Shown here: in pieces, positions 1-5,688 of the stretch
Numbering within the stretch: position 1 is the stretch's first letter
Layout of the letters: the number at the start of each line of letters is the position of its first letter
Assembly (NCBI GenBank): GCA_031281895.1
Contig: JAITET010000003.1
Coordinates: 1 to 8,510, forward strand
Length of the DNA: 8,510 bases
From: Puniceicoccales bacterium
GTDB taxonomy: Bacteria; Verrucomicrobiota; Verrucomicrobiia; Opitutales; JAIRKQ01
Direction: 5' to 3'
Program-made: the position numbers and the translations under genes
Notes under the pieces: generated by a model
What the model was told of the DNA's origin: nothing
The model's database searches: none
Seen by the model: only the letters and a program-made list of their open reading frames with translations

Positions 1-99
1 CTCAATAACCACTGGAACATCGTCGGTTTCTACGTCGCAAGGTTCAATAGGGATATACACACCCACAACATCTCCTCGGGTGTTGAGTACTCTTTCTAA
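1..99 (+). CDS. 3' end of a putative outer-membrane beta-barrel protein gene (partial)
   Basis: A frame is open from the left edge to a TAA at 97-99 and gives 32 residues. It has two stretches of alternating hydrophobic residues, WNIVGFYVARF and ISSGVEYSF. It ends in phenylalanine with Tyr at -3 and Val at -5, the C-terminal signature by which the BAM machinery recognises outer-membrane barrels. The codons strongly favour C in the third position (AAC, ATC, GTC, TTC, TAC, CAC), unlike most genes here and typical of a highly expressed gene. Both points favour this strand over the antisense frame, which is also open over most of the stretch but meets a stop near 131 and has no good start. Only the tail is visible, so the barrel family cannot be named and the assignment is tentative. 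Confidence 0.42.
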   Translation, partial: LNNHWNIVGFYVARFNRDIHTHNISSGVEYSF

Positions 100-127
100 A
101 TGTAAAAACCTTAAAAATGCTCTTCTC

Positions 128-146
128 TAAAAACCTTCCCCAAGGT
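128..146 (-). terminator. Possible weak intrinsic terminator after moxR
   Basis: Read on the minus strand, ACCTT-GGGG-AAGGT (146 down to 133) forms a 5-bp stem with a four-base loop and runs straight into TTTT. It lies about 110 bases beyond the moxR stop, so it could end that transcript. The stem is short, hence low confidence. Confidence 0.3.
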
Positions 147-255
147 CAGGACGCATAAAATCAAATAAAAGAGGAAAGAACAGACGATACAGATGGAAGA
201 GAAGAAAGTGTGATCACAACGGTTGTAGCGTTGGTAACACGGCATCCCATCGTTT

Positions 256-1245
256 TTATGGTACTCGGATTGTGTTTAAAATTTTCGCAGCGATGATTTC
301 ACTCGATATCCCTTCGGATTCTGCGAGGTAGGAGGTGACTATCCTATGGCGCAGAACGTCGATTCCTATAGTTTTCACATCCTGCGGAGTGACGTACCCG
401 CGACCCTGTAAAAATGCCCATGCTTTGGCCGCTAAGGCCAGGGCAATCGTGGCCCGTGGAGATGCTCCGATTTGGACAAATTGATCGATTTCAAGTTTAT
501 AGTCACTTGGCTTTCGCGTTGCAGAAACTATGTCCACCACATATTCTTTGACCTTTTCATCGATGAAAAGGTCATCGATTATCTTGCGGGAACTTAAAAT
601 TTGATCCGTAGACACTACTGCATTTGTTGCAATTTTCTTACTAATCTTTGCCGCCGAATCCAAAATTTTTATCTCTTCTAGCCTGTTTGGATATTCGATC
701 TTCAACTTCAATAAAAACCTGTCGACCTGCGATTCTGGCAGGGGATATGTTCCCTCATATTCGATCGGGTTTTCGGTGGCAAACACCATAAATAGTTCCG
801 GCAGTTTGTTGGTCTCACCGGCGATTGTTACCTGTAATTCCTGCATACTTTCCAGCAAGGCACTTTGTACCTTGGCCGGTGCCCGATTGATTTCATCGGC
901 GAGAACCAAATTGGCGAAAATGGGACCTTTTCTGGTATAAAACTCGCCGGTCTTCTGATTATAAATTTGTGTGCCAACTATGTCGGCTGGCAACATGTCA
1001 GGGGTAAATTGAATCCTTTGGAATGATCCTTGTATTGCTGCTGCTAAGGATTTAATCGCCAGGGTCTTCCCAAGGCCCGGAACACCTTCCAACAAAATAT
1101 GTCCTCCGGTGAGCAAACCCACTATCATCCGGTCTATCATATACCGCTGGCCGACGATCAATCGACCAATCTCATTCCTCAAAACTGATATCCAGGCCGA
1201 AGATTCTCGGACCACTGTATTTATATCGACAATACCGCTTGCCAT
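256..1245 (-). CDS. MoxR-family AAA+ ATPase
   Basis: A 329-residue AAA+ ATPase of the MoxR class, cytoplasmic, and a typical length for the family. Visible motifs from the chosen start: Walker A GVPGLGKT (54-61), Walker B LVLADEIN (113-120), sensor-1 ATEN (156-159), the arginine-finger region PESQVDRF (170-177) and sensor-2 GASPRA (260-265). Family members act as chaperone-like ATPases that mature or insert partner proteins, usually together with DUF58 and von Willebrand factor A proteins. No such partner lies in the window: downstream is a short gap, then what looks like a convergent gene. I chose the ATG at 1243-1245 because GGGGCGG lies 7 bases upstream and the protein then begins at the usual distance from Walker A. 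A TTG at 1285-1287 would add 14 residues (beginning MQNLLLCKYW) and seems less likely. The gene is divergent from the folate cluster. The family is clear, the substrate unknown. Confidence 0.93.
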   Translation of the reverse strand: MASGIVDINTVVRESSAWISVLRNEIGRLIVGQRYMIDRMIVGLLTGGHILLEGVPGLGKTLAIKSLAAAIQGSFQRIQFTPDMLPADIVGTQIYNQKTGEFYTRKGPIFANLVLADEINRAPAKVQSALLESMQELQVTIAGETNKLPELFMVFATENPIEYEGTYPLPESQVDRFLLKLKIEYPNRLEEIKILDSAAKISKKIATNAVVSTDQILSSRKIIDDLFIDEKVKEYVVDIVSATRKPSDYKLEIDQFVQIGASPRATIALALAAKAWAFLQGRGYVTPQDVKTIGIDVLRHRIVTSYLAESEGISSEIIAAKILNTIRVP

Positions 1246-1352
1246 ACCTATGCCGCCCCAGTATTTACATAGTAATAAATTTTGCAATTGCTAAGTTGCA
1301 GACATTTTTCGACGTATTTTCGAATTTCTTCGCAGAACCAAGGGAAGAATGG

Positions 1353-1520
1353 ATGATTTTTAGCGGTTCCAGGGAACTTTGCAAATGGTCCATTCTTGAA
1401 GTTATGCAGCCGGGCAGCAAGACGATAATCCGTGCAGTTCCTGAAAAATTTTCATCGAAAAAATTACTTGCCATGGGAACCCAACAGTTAATCTTTGAAA
1501 TGAGTGGGGAAAAGTTTTAG
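1353..1520 (+). CDS. Small hypothetical protein upstream of and overlapping folP
   Basis: A 55-residue candidate gene from ATG 1353 to TAG 1518-1520. AGGGAAG sits 5 bases before the ATG, one of the better ribosome-binding sites in the window. The frame stays open back to about 1239, so a longer form is possible, for example from TTG 1296, adding LQTFFDVFSNFF and following residues. The peptide alternates beta-like and helical stretches (MIFSGSREL, KTIIRAVPEKF, QQLIFEMSG), looks soluble, and has no signal peptide or membrane segment. It overlaps folP by 17 bases, and its ATGAGTG near the end contains the probable GTG start of folP, which suggests translational coupling. I do not recognise the family. 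It could be a real first gene of the folate operon or an upstream peptide controlling folP. An antisense frame of 69 codons covers the same stretch and looks less protein-like. Confidence 0.42.
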   Translation: MIFSGSRELCKWSILEVMQPGSKTIIRAVPEKFSSKKLLAMGTQQLIFEMSGEKF

Positions 1521-2355
1521 TCAAATTACTCTACCGTGCATCATGGGGATTCTAAATGTTACGCCTAATTCGTTTTCAGACGGTGGTGAATTTTTTGATC
1601 GAGATTTTGCGGAACAACGCTTTGACGCCGCAACAGCGCAACCAAAAGCCATACAGCATTTGTACGAACTTGTTCGTGGAGGAGGAACAATCATCGACAT
1701 TGGGGGAGAGTCGACAAACCCCGAAGCAATTGAAATCGATGGGGATACCGAATGGAGACGTATTGGCAATGTTTTAAATGCCGCCACAACCATTGAAAAT
1801 GTATCCATTTCCGTTGATACATACCACGTCGAAGTTGCACGGAAAGCGCTTGAACATGGAGCAAATATAATAAATGACGTTCGCTGTACATGGCATTTCC
1901 GCGAAATGGTAACCGTTGTCAAGGATTTTGATGCCCATTTAATCGTTACCCATAATTCCCGGAATGATAAAAATTTTTCGCAAACAAACGACCCTGTCGG
2001 CAAAATAGTTTCAGAATTTGAAGAGATTTTAGACGAGGCAATCCGCATAAATTTTGATGCCAAACGTATTATTTTCGACCCGGGAATAGGTTTCGGGAAA
2101 ACACAACAGCAAAATTTGGAAATTTTCAGGACAATTGGTGAAATGTGTTCAAAATTCCCAAATCCTGTCGTCTGTGCCACGTCGAAAAAATCTTTTCTGG
2201 CTACGGCTGCCAATGGAAATGATGGAAAAACATTGTCAAGTGCCACCATTGCTACAACGGTGGAAGGGTTCCGCCAGGGTTGTAAGATCTTTCGAGTCCA
2301 TGAGGTGGCCGAAAATTTGGCAGTGTTGAAATTTGCACAAAAATTATATGAATGA
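1504..2355 (+). CDS. folP: Dihydropteroate synthase
   Basis: Joins 6-hydroxymethyl-7,8-dihydropterin diphosphate to 4-aminobenzoate, giving 7,8-dihydropteroate in folate synthesis; cytoplasmic TIM barrel. The 283 residues show the family blocks in order: MGILNVTPNSFSDGG (14-28), IIDIGGEST (63-71), ISVDTYHVEVARKALEHGA (102-120), NIINDV (121-126), FDPGIGFGKT (191-200), SKKSF (227-231) and FRVHEV (263-268). Oddities: the usual GGEST-RPG loop reads GGEST-NPE, the usual NVTPDSF reads NVTPNSF, and the stretch between SDGG and IIDIGG is about 14 residues longer than usual (FDRDFAEQRFDAATAQ region). The usual MHMRG-type segment is VTHNSRN. The start is a GTG at 1504, inside the end of the preceding small ORF and without a clear ribosome-binding site. 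The first ATG, at 1543, would cut into the conserved first strand. folB follows with an 8-base overlap. Function is nearly certain despite the loop changes. Confidence 0.93.
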   Translation: MGKSFSQITLPCIMGILNVTPNSFSDGGEFFDRDFAEQRFDAATAQPKAIQHLYELVRGGGTIIDIGGESTNPEAIEIDGDTEWRRIGNVLNAATTIENVSISVDTYHVEVARKALEHGANIINDVRCTWHFREMVTVVKDFDAHLIVTHNSRNDKNFSQTNDPVGKIVSEFEEILDEAIRINFDAKRIIFDPGIGFGKTQQQNLEIFRTIGEMCSKFPNPVVCATSKKSFLATAANGNDGKTLSSATIATTVEGFRQGCKIFRVHEVAENLAVLKFAQKLYE

Positions 2356-2722
2356 CAAAATTTTCATAGATGATATTGAGATATTTGCTAAGCATGGAAC
2401 CTCCGTAGAGGAGCAATTAAGGTTGCAACGTTTCCTAATTTCAGCAAAAGCTCAATTTGATGCCACTCGGGCAAAGGACTCCGATATGATTTCCTATACC
2501 GTCGATTATACGGAATTGCTGGGGACAATATTGGAAGCCGTTCAAGGTTCTTCCTTTAATCTTCTGGAAAAGCTAGCGCAGCACGTAGCCAACAAAGTAT
2601 TTCAGAGATTTCAGCAAATTACGTTGCTAGATATCGTGATTAAAAAATTTCCCGATTCTTTGGCGGATAAAAGTTTTTCAGGCCTGGGATTCTCATCGAC
2701 ATTTTGGCGCAATGAACAATGA
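2348..2722 (+). CDS. folB: Dihydroneopterin aldolase
   Basis: Converts 7,8-dihydroneopterin to 6-hydroxymethyl-7,8-dihydropterin and glycolaldehyde, the step before FolK. The protein is 124 residues, a normal length for this octameric T-fold enzyme. Signature residues are present: HG at 16-17, EE at 21-22, VDY at 52-54, FNLLEKLA at 70-77 and IKK at 98-100. The positions of Glu22, Tyr54, Glu74 and Lys100 coincide with the catalytic and pterin-binding residues I recall for the S. aureus enzyme. The Pro usually found after the lysine is Phe here (KKFPDS). The ATG at 2348 overlaps the end of folP in ATGAATGA, typical of coupled translation; no strong ribosome-binding site is present. A TTG 15 bases further upstream is possible but less likely. 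folK begins 11 bases before this gene ends. Confidence 0.93.
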   Translation: MNDKIFIDDIEIFAKHGTSVEEQLRLQRFLISAKAQFDATRAKDSDMISYTVDYTELLGTILEAVQGSSFNLLEKLAQHVANKVFQRFQQITLLDIVIKKFPDSLADKSFSGLGFSSTFWRNEQ

Positions 2723-3209
2723 AGCCTATTTGTCGATCGGAAGTAACCTTGGAGATCGTCTGGGGTTTTTAGCCCTTGCGGTATCAAAATTAAAGTATGA
2801 TGGCCTGAAAATTGAAAAATGTTCCAGTGTCTATGAAACAGAACCTCAAATTCTGGCAAACCAACCAAACTTTCTCAACTGCGTATTATTTGTCAAAACA
2901 AGATTTAATGCACTGCAACTATTCAAATTCTGCCAGGCCATTGAATGTTCCATTGGTAGAAATAAAATCATCGAGTTTGGGCCAAGAAACATAGACATCG
3001 ATCTCTTGACCTTCAATTTTGAACAAATTTCAACACCGGATTTAATAGTCCCACATCCACGAATGTTCGACCGTAATTTTGTCCTGACGCCCCTAAAGGA
3101 AATGGTTTCCAATTTGGTCATTGAAAATCGGCATATTGATCAACTAATCACAAAATGTGCCGATCAAAAAGTAAAACTTTTTGCAGATGAGGACGTTTTT
3201 GACATTTGA
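2712..3209 (+). CDS. folK: 2-amino-4-hydroxy-6-hydroxymethyldihydropteridine diphosphokinase (HPPK)
   Basis: Transfers diphosphate from ATP to 6-hydroxymethyl-7,8-dihydropterin, supplying the FolP substrate. The 165 residues match the family from end to end: AYLSIGSNLGDR (5-16), SSVYETEP (38-45), a central NFLNCV (53-58), IGR (81-83), FGPRNIDIDLL (89-99) and IVPHPRM (112-118) with RNFVLTPL (121-128). Arg92 and the magnesium-binding Asp95 and Asp97 fall at the same numbers as in the E. coli enzyme. The ATG at 2712 overlaps folB by 11 bases, so the three genes form a tightly packed cluster encoding consecutive steps. Gene order here is folP-folB-folK; folE, folC and folA are not in the window. 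The C-terminal 35 residues after the conserved core are variable and slightly longer than in E. coli. Confidence 0.95.
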   Translation: MNNEAYLSIGSNLGDRLGFLALAVSKLKYDGLKIEKCSSVYETEPQILANQPNFLNCVLFVKTRFNALQLFKFCQAIECSIGRNKIIEFGPRNIDIDLLTFNFEQISTPDLIVPHPRMFDRNFVLTPLKEMVSNLVIENRHIDQLITKCADQKVKLFADEDVFDI

Positions 3210-3216
3210 ATACGGA

Positions 3217-3240
3217 TTGCCCTTTGGGGGCAAAAGTTTT
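3217..3240 (+). terminator. Possible weak terminator after folK
   Basis: TTGCCC (3217-3222) and GGGCAA (3228-3233) form a 6-bp stem with a TTTGG loop, 8 bases after the folK stop. It is followed by AAG and then TTTT. The T-run is short and offset, so termination would be partial at best. Confidence 0.35.
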
Positions 3241-3296
3241 GCTCCAAGAGGAAAAATCTTTTGTGAAAAATCTCAGTTGGAAACTTGGTAAAAATG

Positions 3297-3324
3297 TTGA
3301 CATAATTGCCGATTCAAATAAAAT
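3297..3324 (+). promoter_or_regulatory. Sigma-70-type promoter of the orphan gene
   Basis: A perfect -35 hexamer TTGACA (3297-3302) is followed after 16 bases by TAAAAT (3319-3324), one mismatch from TATAAT and embedded in an AT-rich run. Transcription would begin near 3330, about 30 bases before the ATG at 3360. This is the best promoter match I see in the window. Confidence 0.65.
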
Positions 3325-3329
3325 ATATA

Positions 3330-3347
3330 TTGAAAAAATATTTTCAA
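3330..3347. repeat. Perfect inverted repeat at the expected transcription start of the orphan gene
   Basis: TTGAAAA (3330-3336) and TTTTCAA (3341-3347) are exact reverse complements around AATA. The repeat lies just after the -10 box and ends two bases before the AAAGG ribosome-binding site at 3349-3353. It could be an operator or a weak 5' hairpin; the AT-rich surroundings make chance possible. Confidence 0.4.
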
Positions 3348-3359
3348 CAAAGGTTAACA

Positions 3360-3758
3360 ATGTCTGAAGCAATTATACAAGTGCCGGCAGGCACAAACGC
3401 AGCACCCCAAGCACCCCAAATAGACCCAGAATCAACCAATAACTTGGCAAATCTAGTCAGGAAACCTGCAAAAAGTAAACGGATTACCGCAAACGTAGTA
3501 TCGGTCCAAAATCCCGATGGGACAGTAAGCCTACAAATGGATAATATAAAAAAGAAAAAATCCCTTTCGGACAGGGCAGTTACCACATTGCATGTCACGG
3601 AAGCGGGTGAAACCATTGCAGCCATTGGATCCGTCGCTTTTGGGATATATTCCGCTTTGACAGGTAATGTAGCTGTAGGGTATTCTTCCATAGCTGGCGG
3701 AGCCGGTGTGTTGTGGAAGCTTATAGAATCAAAATTTATCGATTGGATGAAAAAGTAA
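3360..3758 (+). CDS. Orphan 132-residue protein with hydrophobic Gly/Ala-rich C-terminal half
   Basis: I do not recognise this protein. The first 35 residues are Ala/Pro/Gln-rich and probably disordered (VPAGTNAAPQAPQ). A basic patch KPAKSKR (35-41) and a KKKK run (64-67) follow, with a short beta-like stretch between them (ANVVSVQ, GTVSLQM). Residues 85-122 are hydrophobic and rich in Gly, Ala and Ser, long enough for two short membrane spans joined at TGN (101-103). The tail LWKLIESKFIDWMKK is amphipathic and basic. The ATG at 3360 has AAAGG six bases upstream and a near-consensus promoter, so it appears to be a single-gene unit. It sits between folK and the convergent lepA with no functional link to either. 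A small holin-like or membrane-associated protein, or a secreted protein with a hydrophobic hairpin, would fit; neither is shown. Confidence 0.72.
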   Translation: MSEAIIQVPAGTNAAPQAPQIDPESTNNLANLVRKPAKSKRITANVVSVQNPDGTVSLQMDNIKKKKSLSDRAVTTLHVTEAGETIAAIGSVAFGIYSALTGNVAVGYSSIAGGAGVLWKLIESKFIDWMKK

Positions 3759-3782
3759 ACCATCCATAATTAATAAACTTGC

Positions 3783-3798
3783 ACATTTGCATAAATGT
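3783..3798. repeat. Inverted repeat between convergent genes
   Basis: ACATTT-GCAT-AAATGT is a perfect 6-bp stem with a four-base loop, placed between the orphan gene stop at 3758 and the lepA stop at 3803. It could act as a weak terminator for both converging transcripts. It lacks a T-run on either strand. Confidence 0.3.
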
Positions 3799-3802
3799 AT
3801 CA

Positions 3803-5602
3803 CTATGATGACTTCAAGATTTTAAGGAAGGCATCTTGAGGAATTGAAACCTTGCCAATCTGTTTCATTCTTTTCTTACCTTCCTTCTGCTTATCGAGCA
3901 ATTTTCTTTTCCGAGAAATGTCGCCGCCGTAGCATTTGGCCGTAACATCTTTTCGCAGAGCTCCAAGTGTTTCCCGGGCAACAACATTGCTTCCAATGGC
4001 AGCCTGTATCGCAACTTTAAAAAGTTGGCGAGGTAGCAGTTCTTTTAATTTTTCACACATTTCACGGCCCCGAAATGTTGCTTTCGTGCGATGAACAATT
4101 GATGAAAATGCATCAACCGAGTCCCCATTGACAAGGATGTCCAGACGCACAAGGTCGGATTGGATATATGCTCCAAAGTCATAATCCATCGAGCCATAGC
4201 CCCGCGTAATACTCTTCAGCCTATCGTTAAAATCTATCAAAATTTCATTCAGAGGCAGATTGCAGGATAGAATTACTTTGTTGGCATCCAAAGTTTCGGT
4301 TCCATTGCATTCTCCACGTTTTTCACTGATTAATGCGAGAATGTCCCCAATCGATGCATTGGGAATGTGAATCTTTGCACATATGGTCGGTTCATGAATT
4401 TCGGAGATATGCGATGGATCAGGCAATTTTAGAGGATTATCAACTTCTATCCAGCTATCATCCGTTAGTTTCACCCTATAGACAACGCTTGGATAGGTGG
4501 AGATGATGTCCAAATCATATTCACGCCGTAAACGTTCCTGAACGATATCCATGTGCAGCAGTCCGAGAAAACCACAGCGAAATCCAAATCCTAAGGCTAT
4601 GGAACTTTCCGATTGATAGACAAGGGAAGCGTCATTCAATTGCAATTTTGCCAGGCTAGATTTTAATTTTTCAAAATCATTGGTATCGATGGGATATATG
4701 CCGCTAAATACCATCGGACGAACGTCTTTGTAGCCAGGTAGCATCTCATCGGCTTGATCATTTGCCAGCGTTACGGTATCTCCAATTCTAACTTCCGAAA
4801 CATTCCGGATATTGGCAATGATGTATCCTATCTGACCCTCGCTGAGAATGTCCATTGGACGCATTTTGGGACAGAAACATCCAACTTCCTTGATCACATT
4901 ACTCATCCCGGTACGCATCATGTAAATGGTATCACCAACTTTTAAAGATCCTGAAAATATCCTAACATGGCAAATTACCCCCTTGTATGGGTCGAAGATG
5001 GAATCGAAAATCAGTGCACGGGTTTGGGAAATATTTTGTGCCGGAGGAGCCGGAATTCTATCGACTATTGCATTTAGGATATCGTCGATGCCGATGTCCG
5101 ATTTCGCACTTGCCAAAAGAGCTTCCTCCCTTGGAATGGTCAAAATATCTTCCATCTGGCGCATAACATCTTCCACGTGTGCTCCCGGCAGATCTATCTT
5201 GTTAATCACCGGAATGATGGTTAATCCATGGGCCATCGCCAGATTTGCATTGGCCACAGTTTGTGCCTCAATACCCTGGGATGCGTCGACCAATAGCAGG
5301 GCACCTTCGCAGGCTGCCAAACTTCTCGAAACCTCATAGGAAAAATCCACATGGCCGGGCGTATCGTTCAGATTCAACAGAAACTTTCCCTTGGTAGGGT
5401 GATCATACCTCATCGAGACCGGATGATTTTTAATCGTTATGCCCCGCTCACGCTCCAAATCCATGGAATCTAGCAGTTGATCTTGCATCTCACGTCTAAC
5501 AACCGTATTTGTATGCTCTAGCAACCGATCAGAGAGTGTGGTTTTACCATGGTCAACGTGTGCAATAATGCAAAAATTCCTTATTTTGTTTACCGGATCC
5601 AT
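3803..5602 (-). CDS. lepA: Elongation factor 4 (LepA), ribosome-associated GTPase
   Basis: A translational GTPase that binds the ribosome, reported to back-translocate it or assist initiation and assembly. The 599 residues are full length. The GTPase motifs are intact: G1 AHVDHGKT (14-21), G2 RGITI (53-57), G3 DTPGH (80-84) with the catalytic His, G4 NKID (134-137) and G5 SAK (165-167). EF-G-like domains follow (FGFRCGFLGLLHMD). The LepA-specific C-terminal domain ends with CYGGDISRKRKLLDKQKEGK and KVSIPQDAF, which rules out EF-G, TypA or a tetracycline-protection protein. The ATG at 5602 is fixed by an in-frame TAG three codons upstream, yet no Shine-Dalgarno sequence precedes it. A perfect inverted repeat lies 13 bases upstream of the start. 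recA ends 86 bases upstream on the same strand, so cotranscription is possible. Confidence 0.97.
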   Translation of the reverse strand: MDPVNKIRNFCIIAHVDHGKTTLSDRLLEHTNTVVRREMQDQLLDSMDLERERGITIKNHPVSMRYDHPTKGKFLLNLNDTPGHVDFSYEVSRSLAACEGALLLVDASQGIEAQTVANANLAMAHGLTIIPVINKIDLPGAHVEDVMRQMEDILTIPREEALLASAKSDIGIDDILNAIVDRIPAPPAQNISQTRALIFDSIFDPYKGVICHVRIFSGSLKVGDTIYMMRTGMSNVIKEVGCFCPKMRPMDILSEGQIGYIIANIRNVSEVRIGDTVTLANDQADEMLPGYKDVRPMVFSGIYPIDTNDFEKLKSSLAKLQLNDASLVYQSESSIALGFGFRCGFLGLLHMDIVQERLRREYDLDIISTYPSVVYRVKLTDDSWIEVDNPLKLPDPSHISEIHEPTICAKIHIPNASIGDILALISEKRGECNGTETLDANKVILSCNLPLNEILIDFNDRLKSITRGYGSMDYDFGAYIQSDLVRLDILVNGDSVDAFSSIVHRTKATFRGREMCEKLKELLPRQLFKVAIQAAIGSNVVARETLGALRKDVTAKCYGGDISRKRKLLDKQKEGKKRMKQIGKVSIPQDAFLKILKSS

Positions 5603-5614
5603 GGAGTTCTATGG

Positions 5615-5648
5615 TTTACAAAATTGACAAAAGAACGTATTTTGTAAA
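5615..5648. repeat. Perfect 10-base inverted repeat in the recA-lepA gap
   Basis: TTTACAAAAT (5615-5624) and ATTTTGTAAA (5639-5648) are exact reverse complements separated by 14 bases. On the coding strand the repeat lies about 40 bases after the recA stop and ends 12 bases before the lepA ATG. It could be an operator for a dimeric regulator, a leader hairpin over the lepA ribosome-entry region, or a processing or termination signal. No T-run follows, so a classic terminator is unlikely. Confidence 0.6.
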
Positions 5649-5688
5649 GCAGATATGACGAAGATCTCCCATTTGCGATCGATGTGGA

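Noticed and set aside
1..130. Minus-strand open frame giving a plausible peptide (GDVVGVYIPIEP and following)
   Set aside because: It has an in-frame TAG near 131 and no ATG start. The + strand frame ends in a barrel signature with strongly biased codons, so it is the better choice, though not certain.
161..250. 29-codon minus-strand frame starting next to the moxR stop
   Set aside because: Low-complexity Ser/Val/Thr peptide with no ribosome-binding site of its own and no family resemblance.
1246..1287. Upstream TTG start for moxR adding 14 residues
   Set aside because: The ATG at 1245 has a G-rich ribosome-binding site at suitable spacing and gives a normal family length.
1521..2249. Long antisense open frame inside folP
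   Set aside because: It lies opposite a clearly conserved enzyme gene and its product is Ser/Cys-rich with no motif.
3344..3763. 139-codon minus-strand frame opposite the orphan gene
   Set aside because: The + strand frame has promoter, ribosome-binding site and a more natural composition; the antisense product has no such signals.
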